Assembly: GCF_937906425.1 (NCBI RefSeq) | Contig: NZ_CALCYR010000017.1 | Location: 1 to 13,488, forward strand | Reading direction: 5' to 3' | DNA length: 13,488 nt | From: an uncultured Methanobrevibacter sp. | GTDB taxonomy: Archaea > Methanobacteriota > Methanobacteria > Methanobacteriales > Methanobacteriaceae | In this document: positions 1 to 6,655 of the stretch, piece by piece | Layout of the letters: each line of letters begins with the position of its first letter | How positions within the stretch are numbered: the first letter of the stretch is position 1 | The notes under the pieces: generated by a model | The model's database searches: none | What the model was told of the DNA's origin: nothing | The model's input: the letters and a program-made list of their open reading frames with translations, nothing else | Program-made: the position numbers and the translations under genes

Positions 1-120
1 ATTAAAAATAATTAAAAATAATTAAAAATAATTAAAATTTATTAAAATAAATTAAAAATAGTTTAAAATGATTAAAAATAATTAAAAATAGGAATAAAAT
101 ATTAAAAATAGAAAAATAGA
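1..120. repeat. 10-bp tandem A-tract repeat (ATTAAAAATA)
   Basis: The decamer ATTAAAAATA, exact or with one or two changes, is repeated nearly without gaps across the left edge and continues off the window. One A-run of four to five bases recurs about every helical turn, the arrangement expected to give intrinsically curved DNA. On the minus strand the same bases form T-runs downstream of the cbiO-like gene and could also end its transcription. No gene is present. Confidence 0.8.
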
Positions 121-141
121 TATGAATGAAAATTTAATTTT

Positions 142-978
142 TTAATCCTTATTAATCAATTCAAGGATTTTCTCACGTGCCTCTCCAATTGTCAATGGAT
201 AATACTCACCAAAATCAATGCCGTCCTTCTTGTTTAATATTTCAGCCAAGTGAGCTATTCTAGGAAGACGCAAATCTGCCTTTCTAACAATTTCAACATC
301 AGAGAAAACCTCTTTAGGTTTTCCTTCCTTGATTATCTTTCCATCATTGATTAAAAAGATCTTGCTTGAGTAAACAGGAGCCAAATCAACGTCATGAGTA
401 GAGATAAGAATGGTCATTCCTTCCTGATTTAGAGAATATAAAAGTTTTAGAATATGTGAGGCTCCCTTTGGATCTAGACCTGAAGTAGGTTCATCCAAAA
501 TCATTATTTCAGGTTTCATGGCTAAAATTCCTGCAATGGCTATTCTTTTCTTCTGGCCTCCGCTTAAGTGATGTGGAGATTTCTTTTCAAAACCAGCCAT
601 TCCCACCTTTTCAAGTGAATCTGCAACTCTCTTTTCAACCTCTTCAATAGGCAATGCCAAATTCATTGGACCAAATGCAACATCCTCTTCAACAGTTGGA
701 GCAAATAATTGGTCGTCAGGATTTTGGAAAACAATTCCAACCTTTTGACGAGCCTGAAGAAGACTTTGCTTGTCATATTCAAGGACTTTGCCATCTATAA
801 GGATTTCACCGGACTTAGGTTCATGAATTCCATTGAAATGTAAAAACAGAGTGGATTTTCCTGCACCGTTTCTTCCAAGAAGAGAAACCATTTCTCCCTT
901 TTCCACCTTAAAGCTAACATCATTCAGTGCCTGGGTACCATCCGGATATTCATAAACTATGTTTCTTGCCTCTAAAAT
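142..978 (-). CDS. cbiO: CbiO/EcfA-type energy-coupling ABC ATPase
   Basis: Cytoplasmic ATPase subunit of an energy-coupling-factor or cobalt/nickel importer, about 278 residues, the usual length of the family. Numbered from ATT 978, it has Walker A GRNGAGKST (35-43), Q-loop FQNPDDQ (Q85), signature LSGGQ (138-142), Walker B IMILDE (158-163) and the H-loop histidine at 195. The LRLPRIAHLAEIL segment after the core is typical of CbiO. The first canonical start in frame is GTG 906, but starting there removes the first beta strand and the A-loop aromatic (EYPDGTQAL, residues 10-18). Family-like sequence (LEARNIVYEY) runs upstream to two consecutive ATT codons (981 and 978) behind GGAGGT at 985-990, with no ATG, GTG or TTG in frame before the next stop. 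ATT 978 gives the better spacing. No CbiM, CbiN or CbiQ is adjacent; it stands alone about 200 bp after cbiZ with its own promoter. Cobalt versus other substrate is not decided by the sequence. Confidence 0.88.
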   Translation of the reverse strand: MLEARNIVYEYPDGTQALNDVSFKVEKGEMVSLLGRNGAGKSTLFLHFNGIHEPKSGEILIDGKVLEYDKQSLLQARQKVGIVFQNPDDQLFAPTVEEDVAFGPMNLALPIEEVEKRVADSLEKVGMAGFEKKSPHHLSGGQKKRIAIAGILAMKPEIMILDEPTSGLDPKGASHILKLLYSLNQEGMTILISTHDVDLAPVYSSKIFLINDGKIIKEGKPKEVFSDVEIVRKADLRLPRIAHLAEILNKKDGIDFGEYYPLTIGEAREKILELINKD

Positions 979-984
979 AATAAA

Positions 985-990
985 ACCTCC
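985..990 (-). promoter_or_regulatory. Strong Shine-Dalgarno that decides the cbiO start
   Basis: GGAGGT on the minus strand lies 3 nt before ATT 981 and 6 nt before ATT 978. It is about 80 nt from GTG 906, too far to serve that codon. Its position is the main argument that translation begins at one of the ATT codons. Confidence 0.7.
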
Positions 991-1009
991 AACAATATTA
1001 TTATTGTTG
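990..1009. promoter_or_regulatory. Palindromic candidate operator before cbiO
   Basis: CAACAAT (990-996) and ATTGTTG (1003-1009) form a perfect 7-bp inverted repeat around a 6-bp spacer. The dyad sits between the box A element (1017-1024) and the start codon and covers the expected transcription start near 994. A repressor bound here would block initiation. The regulator is not identifiable. Confidence 0.45.
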
Positions 1010-1016
1010 ATTAAAA

Positions 1017-1024
1017 TATATAAA
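1017..1024 (-). promoter_or_regulatory. Archaeal box A (TATA) promoter of cbiO
   Basis: TTTATATA on the minus strand matches the methanogen box A consensus exactly. Initiation about 25 bp downstream falls near 994, giving a leader of roughly 15 nt that just includes the Shine-Dalgarno sequence. Confidence 0.65.
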
Positions 1025-1149
1025 TGTTTTAAAAGTATTAAAAAAACTTAAAAAAAGAAATAAATAGTAATACTATATTGAATAAAGTCTAAAAATTGTT
1101 TAAATTAAAAATAGACATAGGATAATATTTATTAAAGGGAGAACACCCT

Positions 1150-1177
1150 AGAAAAAATAAAAAAAGATAATAAAAAA
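1150..1177 (-). terminator. T-rich terminator after cbiZ
   Basis: Directly after the cbiZ stop the minus strand reads as consecutive T-runs of six, seven and six bases. Oligo-T tracts are sufficient for termination by archaeal RNA polymerase. No strong hairpin accompanies them. Confidence 0.45.
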
Positions 1178-2284
1178 TTATTTCAAATTCTCATTTAAAA
1201 AGAATTTCAGGAGCAGTTTCATTGAATTCCAGTCTTCCCTTTGAAAATGGCTTTCCAAAAGAGCCTCTGAAGTCTTTTCAGCTGTCTTTTTACTTAACAA
1301 ACCGACCCTATATTGATCTGCAATATGAATCAGCAATGAAACATAAGCCACAAGCTCAGGATTATGAGAAATCTCAACAAGAGACTTTATAAACTCCTTC
1401 TTTTCATCCTCAGCATTTAAAGCTAAAAAATCATTATAAAAGCAATCCAAATCCAAATCAAACCTGTCCAAACGAATCAATGCATTCAGTTGATAGGTTG
1501 GTGTCATCCATTGGATCTTGGCAAGGGACTCCTTGATTGAATCAATTACAACTTTTGCAATCATTTCCCCTAATTTTGAATGCTTTGTGGCATTTTCACA
1601 TAGATTTTCACTTTCAAGATTTGAAAAGATTGCTATTCCATCAGTACCGGTACCTGTAGCAATTTCCTCTGAATAATTGCTTGCAACCATCAAATCACGA
1701 AGAGCAACTGTCTTTGCCTCAACTGCAGTCATTTCAGCCAAAAGAAGAGAATCCTTGTCTAATCGAGCATTAATCAATAAGATTGTATTTATAGTTCCAA
1801 ACTTGTTCTTAAAGTCAGTTTCAATAGTTTCATAATTTCCATCAATTTCATAAAAGGAAGCCCTATCTCCAGCAGAGGCAGCATTAACCCTAACTCCTGC
1901 AGTTGTAATGGCCCAAACCTCAAGGCCCTTAAATTTTTCACATGCAATTGCATATTTCTTTATATCTGCAGAGGTAACAAGACCGCTTAATTTAATGGAA
2001 TCATTAGTTTCTGTTTTAAAATCAAAGACATTGGAATAGTTGCCAGACAAGTCTATAAGATAATCCAATATTCCCCCTTCACCTAATCGGTCAATGTTTT
2101 CCTGAGTCAGCTGATGATTGAAAACTCCTCTTAAATCTTCAGAATAACCTCCGTTTAACCAAGAACTAACTATCCCATTTCTCTTTTTAGCAAACTGAAC
2201 AAAAATAGTATCATGACTGATGAATATTTCATCACCATCACATGTTTTTGATATAAGTTTAAATTCTTGACTTTTAGAAGGCAT
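1178..2284 (-). CDS. cbiZ: Adenosylcobinamide amidohydrolase CbiZ with C-terminal extension
   Basis: CbiZ cleaves the aminopropanol amide of adenosylcobinamide to give adenosylcobyric acid, letting archaea salvage imported cobinamide. The 368-residue protein has conserved CbiZ blocks in order: TTAGVRVNAASAGD (127-140), GTINTILLIN (163-172), EAKTVALRDL (189-198), ATGTGTDGIAI (209-219) and the closing HSKLGEMI (235-242). About 110 further residues (roughly 258-368) are predicted helical, without signal peptide or membrane segment, and I do not recognise them. ATG 2284 is preceded by GAGG six nucleotides upstream. It follows the S-component gene by about 100 bp, separated by a hairpin terminator and a candidate promoter, so it can be expressed alone. 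The neighbourhood implies that the ECF importer supplies its corrinoid substrate. The family call is firm; the role of the C-terminal region is unknown. Confidence 0.9.
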   Translation of the reverse strand: MPSKSQEFKLISKTCDGDEIFISHDTIFVQFAKKRNGIVSSWLNGGYSEDLRGVFNHQLTQENIDRLGEGGILDYLIDLSGNYSNVFDFKTETNDSIKLSGLVTSADIKKYAIACEKFKGLEVWAITTAGVRVNAASAGDRASFYEIDGNYETIETDFKNKFGTINTILLINARLDKDSLLLAEMTAVEAKTVALRDLMVASNYSEEIATGTGTDGIAIFSNLESENLCENATKHSKLGEMIAKVVIDSIKESLAKIQWMTPTYQLNALIRLDRFDLDLDCFYNDFLALNAEDEKKEFIKSLVEISHNPELVAYVSLLIHIADQYRVGLLSKKTAEKTSEALLESHFQREDWNSMKLLLKFFLNENLK

Positions 2285-2328
2285 AATATTCCTCGAATTA
2301 TTGTTTAATTTAATTTTGTTTTAAAAGG

Positions 2329-2336
2329 TATAAAAA
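2329..2336 (-). promoter_or_regulatory. Candidate TATA box of cbiZ
   Basis: TTTTTATA on the minus strand would place initiation near 2307, about 23 nt before the ATG. A second, overlapping possibility is TTTATAGA at 2341-2348. Neither is a perfect box A, but the stop-to-start gap is short and a terminator lies just upstream. Confidence 0.4.
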
Positions 2337-2365
2337 CAATTCTATAAATAAAGAAAAATAAGAAA

Positions 2366-2390
2366 AGCGATTAATAATTAATTAATCGCT
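2366..2390 (-). terminator. Hairpin plus T-run terminator after the S component
   Basis: AGCGATTAAT (2366-2375) and ATTAATCGCT (2381-2390) form a perfect 10-bp inverted repeat with a 5-nt loop that spans the stop codon of the S-component gene. On the minus strand it is followed by TTTTCTTATTTTTCTTT. This has the form of a bacterial intrinsic terminator. Confidence 0.6.
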
Positions 2391-3062
2391 TGTCTGCGGA
2401 TTGCTTAAATACTTGATTTTAGCTCTTGTAAACATTTTCTTAAACCAATCATAGAAGACCAGCAACAATACTGCATTGGTTATTCCATGAGTCAAGTCAT
2501 AAGTAAATCCATTTATGTATAAAGCAATGATTGGACTGATTTCCAAAGCTGTTCCTGAATAGAAAATAGCTGAAATGTCTGTAATCCAACCGTATAGGAA
2601 TCCCCATACCAAACCAAAGATCACTCTAAATGCTACATTGTCAAACTTGGAAGCCAAGAATCCTGCACTTGCTCCCATAAGACCCCAAGACAACATCTGG
2701 AAGAGAACCCAATATCCCATTCCCATGAAAATGCCTGAAACCAAAGCGGTAAGAGCACCAACAAGGAATCCCTCTTCCTTGCCATAAACAACACCAACCA
2801 CAATTATTATAAATGATGCAAGGTTTACAGCAGGAATTGACATTAAAATCAAACGACCGACAGTTGCAATAGCTGTTAAAACAGCTATTAAAACAATTGA
2901 TTCAACTGTAGGTTTAGAATTTTCATACATTTTAAAAATAAAGTAAATAAATCCTACAATAAGTAAGATTGCAAATATTAACATAGTGATAGTGAAAACT
3001 GGAGTATTTACAGTTGCTCCACTTCCACTGGTCGACATATTTGTTATCATTTCCTCAATCAT
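2382..3062 (-). CDS. ECF transporter S component, CbrT-like (predicted corrinoid)
   Basis: Predicted membrane-embedded substrate-binding subunit of the ECF importer encoded just upstream. It has 226 residues with hydrophobic segments near 22-43, 53-75, 80-95, 98-115, 120-138, 145-165 and 175-203. The 60-135 stretch, with RLILMSIPAVN, a G-rich helix pair and GYWVLFQMLSWGLMG, resembles S components of the cobalamin/corrinoid (CbrT) type. The first hydrophobic segment is extra compared with the usual six-helix core. The next gene, cbiZ, acts on cobinamide, which supports a corrinoid substrate; this is inference. ATG 3062 has only a weak Shine-Dalgarno. Met5 and Met9 are alternatives, GAGG lying 12 nt before Met9. 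A candidate promoter lies at 3099-3107, and a hairpin terminator overlaps the stop. Confidence 0.75.
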   Translation of the reverse strand: MIEEMITNMSTSGSGATVNTPVFTITMLIFAILLIVGFIYFIFKMYENSKPTVESIVLIAVLTAIATVGRLILMSIPAVNLASFIIIVVGVVYGKEEGFLVGALTALVSGIFMGMGYWVLFQMLSWGLMGASAGFLASKFDNVAFRVIFGLVWGFLYGWITDISAIFYSGTALEISPIIALYINGFTYDLTHGITNAVLLLVFYDWFKKMFTRAKIKYLSNPQTSD

Positions 3063-3090
3063 TTTAACACACTCTAAATAAAATCATAAT

Positions 3091-3200
3091 AAATCAATAA
3101 ATATAAATAAATGTAAATAAATCTAAACAAATCCCAATAAATGTAAATAAATCCAAATAAATCTAAACAATCCCAATAAATGTAAATAAATGTAAATAAA
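3091..3200. repeat. 10-bp periodic repeat (ATNTAAATAA family)
   Basis: The gap between the EcfA fusion and the S-component gene is built of decamers such as ATGTAAATAA, ATCTAAACAA, ATCCCAATAA and ATCCAAATAA laid end to end. They also form a higher-order 40-bp period: ATCTAAACAA recurs at 3121 and 3161. No reading frame of interest is present. Confidence 0.7.
3099..3107 (-). promoter_or_regulatory. Possible TATA box of the S-component gene
   Basis: TTTATATTT on the minus strand lies about 37 nt before ATG 3062, so initiation near 3080 would give a short leader. It is weak evidence because the whole gap is AT-rich repeat. The gene may instead be read through from ecfT. Confidence 0.3.
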
Positions 3201-3268
3201 ACTAAAATAAACAATTCTAAATAAAATATCTTTTAATAGAACTTTTTACATTTAAATAAAAACATTTA

Positions 3269-5188
3269 CTACTCCAAATCCCAAAATTCATAAACTTCAT
3301 CCAATGTAACCGCCTGTGGAATATAATCCTTAACCATCCGGTTAACAAAGGTTGTATAGAAATTATTCTCTGCAAAAATCAATTTTGGATCGCTGTCTAT
3401 TTGAATGTTCTTGTCAAAAAGCATTATGCAGCGCCTGCAATTATTCGCCACAAAGTCAAGGTCATGGCTTGTCATGAGAATGGTCAAACCATTGTCCCTC
3501 AATGAATTCAATATATTTGCAAGGGTTTTTGAAGATATTGGATCCAAACCCTTTGTAGGTTCATCCAAAACCAAAACATCAATGTTTTCAAGCAATGCCT
3601 TCAATATTACAATCTTTTGCTGTTCTCCACCACTGCAATCATAGGGGTGCTTGTCAATCAAGTCGGCAATGCCAAAGAAATTGACCAGTTGGCTGAATGA
3701 ATAATTGACATTTCTAAATTCAAGACTGCTTAATTCCTTGGAATTAACAAACTCATATGCATTTAACTTTAAAAGATTATCATAAGTTTCCTTTGTAAAA
3801 TTAAGATTACTTAATCCATTATCTTTATTATTGGCCTTATTTTTATTATCCCTTGCAAAGGAAGATAGTATAGCTTCCAAAAACTCCTCCTTAACTGTAT
3901 CCTTGGAAAAGTGAATCATGGGATTTTGATGAACATAGGAAATCTTTAATCCCTTCCTATACTTGACCTTACCCTTAAGGGGCTTTAATATTCCAACCAG
4001 AATCTGCAGAAATGTAGACTTTCCAACTCCATTTCCACCAATGAGACTTATAAACTCACCCTTTTTCAATTCAAAATCCACATTCTTAAGAATAAGATTT
4101 TTCTTCTGGTAAGCAAAATAGATTCCGCTCATCTTAATAAGGGTATTTTTACCCCTATTGAAAATGCTGAATTTTGATTTTTTAGCACTTTCACCAATAG
4201 TTCCATCCTGAGACAAATTGTCTTCAAACTTGGATTTTTTACTGCTTTCACCTAAATTCCCATCCTCAGATAGATTACTTGAATTCAAATTTTTATTTTT
4301 TATGCCACCATCATTTAAATTAATTAAATCATCATGGATTGTATTAAGACATCGTCTTCCTTCACGAATGCTTAAAGGAGTATTCAATTTAATTAAACTT
4401 AGATGTTGCTTGGATAATGAGTTGTAAATTTTAGTAACCTGAGGCAAATAGTTTTCAAAAATCTCGTCATCAATCACCTCATTGCAAATCTCATGTGAAT
4501 TGTTGTCAAACTCTATCTTTCCATCCCTGATGAATACAGCCTTGTCAATGAATGGGAAAATACTGTCTGCCTTATGCTCGCTCATAATGACAGTTATTGA
4601 AAATTCCTCATTAAGTCTTCTTATAATGGATAGGAAGTCATAGGATGCAATAGGATCCAATTGGGACATAGGTTCATCCAAAAGCAAAACCTTTGGCCTT
4701 AAGACCAAAAGGGAACAGAGATTAACCAATTGCTTCTGTCCGCCGGACAATTCATTCACATTCTTGTGAAGTATTTCATTTAAGCCGAAGAATGCAACAA
4801 TCTCACTTATTCTGTTTCTGATTTCCTCTGTTGGAAGGCCAATGTTTTCAAGAGGAAATGCAATCTCCTGAATTACAGTATCTGTAACTATCTGGCTGTC
4901 CGGATTTTGGAAAAGGTATCCTATATCACAGGCTGAAGTCAAGTCATCCAATTTAGAGATTGGCTTGCCATTGTAGAGGACTTCACCAGTCCTTTTTCCA
5001 TTAGGCATCAATTCCTTCTTGAGATTTGTAAGCAGAGTAGTCTTACCGCAACCTGAAGGTCCGCAAAGAAGGACAAAATCCCCATAGCCTATTTCAAGAT
5101 CGATTCCATCCAAGGACTTGTGGGAGGATTCGCTTCCATCAGAATTAAGATAGGAAAATGAAAAGTTTTTAAATTCAATCAATGCCAT
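3269..5188 (-). CDS. ECF transporter double ATPase (EcfA-EcfA' fusion)
   Basis: Single 639-residue chain carrying both nucleotide-binding domains that energise an ECF importer. Domain 1: Walker A GPSGCGKTT (43-51), Q94, LSGGQ (147-151), Walker B VLLLDE (167-172), H205. Domain 2: Walker A GGNGVGKST (384-392), Q421, a divergent signature CSGGE (518-522), Walker B VLVLDE (538-543), H575. The Q-loop-to-signature distance is about 97 residues in domain 2 against 53 in domain 1, because of an insertion near 445-490. The inter-domain linker (about 255-345) contains two copies of a 17-residue charged motif (305-321 and 324-340), each ending KKSKF. ATG 5188 lies inside the last codons of ecfT (10-bp overlap) with AAGGAG eight nucleotides upstream, implying translational coupling. 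It ends TAG TAA. The partner EcfT and S component are its neighbours on either side. Confidence 0.9.
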   Translation of the reverse strand: MALIEFKNFSFSYLNSDGSESSHKSLDGIDLEIGYGDFVLLCGPSGCGKTTLLTNLKKELMPNGKRTGEVLYNGKPISKLDDLTSACDIGYLFQNPDSQIVTDTVIQEIAFPLENIGLPTEEIRNRISEIVAFFGLNEILHKNVNELSGGQKQLVNLCSLLVLRPKVLLLDEPMSQLDPIASYDFLSIIRRLNEEFSITVIMSEHKADSIFPFIDKAVFIRDGKIEFDNNSHEICNEVIDDEIFENYLPQVTKIYNSLSKQHLSLIKLNTPLSIREGRRCLNTIHDDLINLNDGGIKNKNLNSSNLSEDGNLGESSKKSKFEDNLSQDGTIGESAKKSKFSIFNRGKNTLIKMSGIYFAYQKKNLILKNVDFELKKGEFISLIGGNGVGKSTFLQILVGILKPLKGKVKYRKGLKISYVHQNPMIHFSKDTVKEEFLEAILSSFARDNKNKANNKDNGLSNLNFTKETYDNLLKLNAYEFVNSKELSSLEFRNVNYSFSQLVNFFGIADLIDKHPYDCSGGEQQKIVILKALLENIDVLVLDEPTKGLDPISSKTLANILNSLRDNGLTILMTSHDLDFVANNCRRCIMLFDKNIQIDSDPKLIFAENNFYTTFVNRMVKDYIPQAVTLDEVYEFWDLE

Positions 5189-6291
5189 AGGACACGCTCC
5201 TTAATTTCCAAATATATTAAAGGCAATAAAAATACAACCAATGAAAAATAATAAATGTTGAACGGCAGATTGCCAAATGAAAAGTCAATTGATGGGTAAA
5301 TATTGATCATGCCATAGCCTGAAAGAAAACCGTCAATCAGGATAATGCTTGTAATTATTATAATGGCTAAAAAGACATAATCTGCAGAGGAAAACCTATA
5401 GGAAAGGTAACTTGTTCTTTTGGTAGAATTATATCCTCTGGCCCTCATGGATTTTGCTGTAAACATTGACTCCTCAAGAGACCAGGAAACTGTTATTCCC
5501 ATTATTTTACCCAATACTTTAGCTTCCTTGATTATTGCAGCAATTCTTTTGTTGGATTTTAATTTATTCAGAAGTTTTGAATCTGAACTTGAAATGTTTG
5601 AATCAAAGTCTTCCAGATTTATTTGATTGGAATTAGAATCAGAAAGGGCAGATTCTGGACTAAAGTCATCATTTTCAGTAGCCAAAGACCTATCATCCAT
5701 TTCATCATCATCAACAGCAGCCAAAGACCCATCAGCTATTTCATCATCAGTGAAATTATCATCAAAGGCATAATCTTCCATTAAGTCCTCTGATTCCATA
5801 CCATTTGTCTTTAAGCTATTTAACTTTTGAACCTCAATAGCCCTTGAATTAATCAATGGAATATACCTTAAAGCCATAACAATTATCATGGATATGATAG
5901 GAAGCTTTTTAGAGAAGATATAAAGCATTTCCTGATAGGACACAGAGCGATTGTATGATGAGAATATTAAAATAACAATCAAGAGAGCCAATGACATCAG
6001 GATTCCATAGGCAATAGCTTCATAGGTTAAAAAGAAATTTGGCCATAAATATATTCTATGGGCTCCTGTTTTATTGAGCAATGGATTTAAAACAATTATG
6101 AGAAGACTTAAGGGAATGAAAAACTTCATTATGTTTTTCAATTCAGAACTGACCCCTTGAAGGGCTATTAAAATAAGAATCAAAGCTAAAAATGTAAGCA
6201 CAAAATAGGGATCGCTGAAAATAAATGCATAGATTACCATCAAAAGGTAATAAAGCAGATAAACTCCCGGATGAATAGATGTTAATTCCAT
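5179..6291 (-). CDS. ecfT: EcfT transmembrane coupling subunit with acidic insertion
   Basis: Membrane scaffold of the ECF importer linking the ATPases to the S component. It has 370 residues, longer than the usual 260 or so. Hydrophobic segments lie near 10-25, 28-45, 53-72, 90-112, 130-148, 303-322 and 345-362. The first coupling region (LRYIPLINSRAIEVQKLNSL, 141-160) and the second, with the diagnostic SMRARGY motif (281-287), are both recognisable. Between them lies an insertion of about 75 residues (164-240) dominated by Asp, Glu and Ser, which accounts for the extra length and should be cytoplasmic. ATG 6291 is preceded by GGGG eight nucleotides upstream. It is the first gene of the uptake operon, with a strong box A at 6453-6460 and a long repeat-bearing leader. 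Confidence 0.85.
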   Translation of the reverse strand: MELTSIHPGVYLLYYLLMVIYAFIFSDPYFVLTFLALILILIALQGVSSELKNIMKFFIPLSLLIIVLNPLLNKTGAHRIYLWPNFFLTYEAIAYGILMSLALLIVILIFSSYNRSVSYQEMLYIFSKKLPIISMIIVMALRYIPLINSRAIEVQKLNSLKTNGMESEDLMEDYAFDDNFTDDEIADGSLAAVDDDEMDDRSLATENDDFSPESALSDSNSNQINLEDFDSNISSSDSKLLNKLKSNKRIAAIIKEAKVLGKIMGITVSWSLEESMFTAKSMRARGYNSTKRTSYLSYRFSSADYVFLAIIIITSIILIDGFLSGYGMINIYPSIDFSFGNLPFNIYYFSLVVFLLPLIYLEIKERVLWH

Positions 6292-6344
6292 ATTTTAATC
6301 CCCATTTTATTAAGAAAAATCCATTATTCCAATTATTCCAATAT

Positions 6345-6428
6345 ATTATTTTAAAAAAATCAATTTTTCTATATTGTTCTATTAGTTATTATTTTAAAAA
6401 AAATCAATTTTTCTATATTGTTCTATTA
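6345..6428. repeat. Duplicated 40-bp element in the ecfT leader
   Basis: 6345-6384 and 6388-6428 are near-identical direct repeats, differing by one extra A and separated by GTT. Read on the minus strand each carries AATAGAACAATATAG followed by AAAATTG and a T-run of seven or eight. With initiation near 6430, the transcript would begin with the two copies in tandem, about 60 nt ahead of the ecfT coding region. Confidence 0.75.
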
Positions 6429-6452
6429 TATTATTATTTTTTAATTGTAATC

Positions 6453-6460
6453 TATATAAA
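6453..6460 (-). promoter_or_regulatory. Archaeal box A (TATA) promoter of the ECF operon
   Basis: TTTATATA on the minus strand, preceded by AAAC in the BRE position, is a perfect box A. Initiation about 25 bp downstream (near 6430) gives a leader of about 140 nt before ecfT, unusually long beside the short leaders of the other genes here. Confidence 0.65.
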
Positions 6461-6479
6461 GTTTTCTTTAAAAAAAATA

Positions 6480-6655
6480 AAATTAATTTGATTTGAACCC
6501 TTAAAACAATCCAAAATTACAAATAAGAATTAAAATTTAATAAGAAACTTGAATTCAATAGAAAATAAGAAAAATATTAAAAAAATAGCCTCCAATATTC
6601 AAAATAATGAAATAAATAGAAAAAAACAATTAAATTTAAAAAATTAAATTCAAAA
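6480..6655. other. AT-rich intergenic DNA, nothing recognisable
   Basis: Nearly pure A/T sequence between the ecfT promoter and the 43-bp repeats. I see no reading frame with coding character, RNA gene or clear regulatory site. Confidence 0.6.

Noticed and set aside
1131..1150. Hairpin AGGG...CCCT between cbiZ and cbiO
   Set aside because: The stem is only 4 bp with a 6-nt loop and no T-run follows in the right place. It is too weak to call.
3269..5188. Assembly artefact joining two ATPase genes
   Set aside because: The frame is continuous, the linker is long with its own internal repeat, and both domains are complete. Fused double ATPases are known in ECF systems.
6292..6430. Cobalamin riboswitch in the ECF operon leader
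   Set aside because: No B12-box-like GC-rich conserved sequence or multi-stem structure is visible. The leader is almost pure A/U with a simple duplication.
6279..6491. Plus-strand frame of 70 residues over the ecfT leader
   Set aside because: It is a Phe/Tyr/Ile-rich translation of the duplicated AT-rich leader, overlapping the ecfT start and promoter, with no ribosome binding site.
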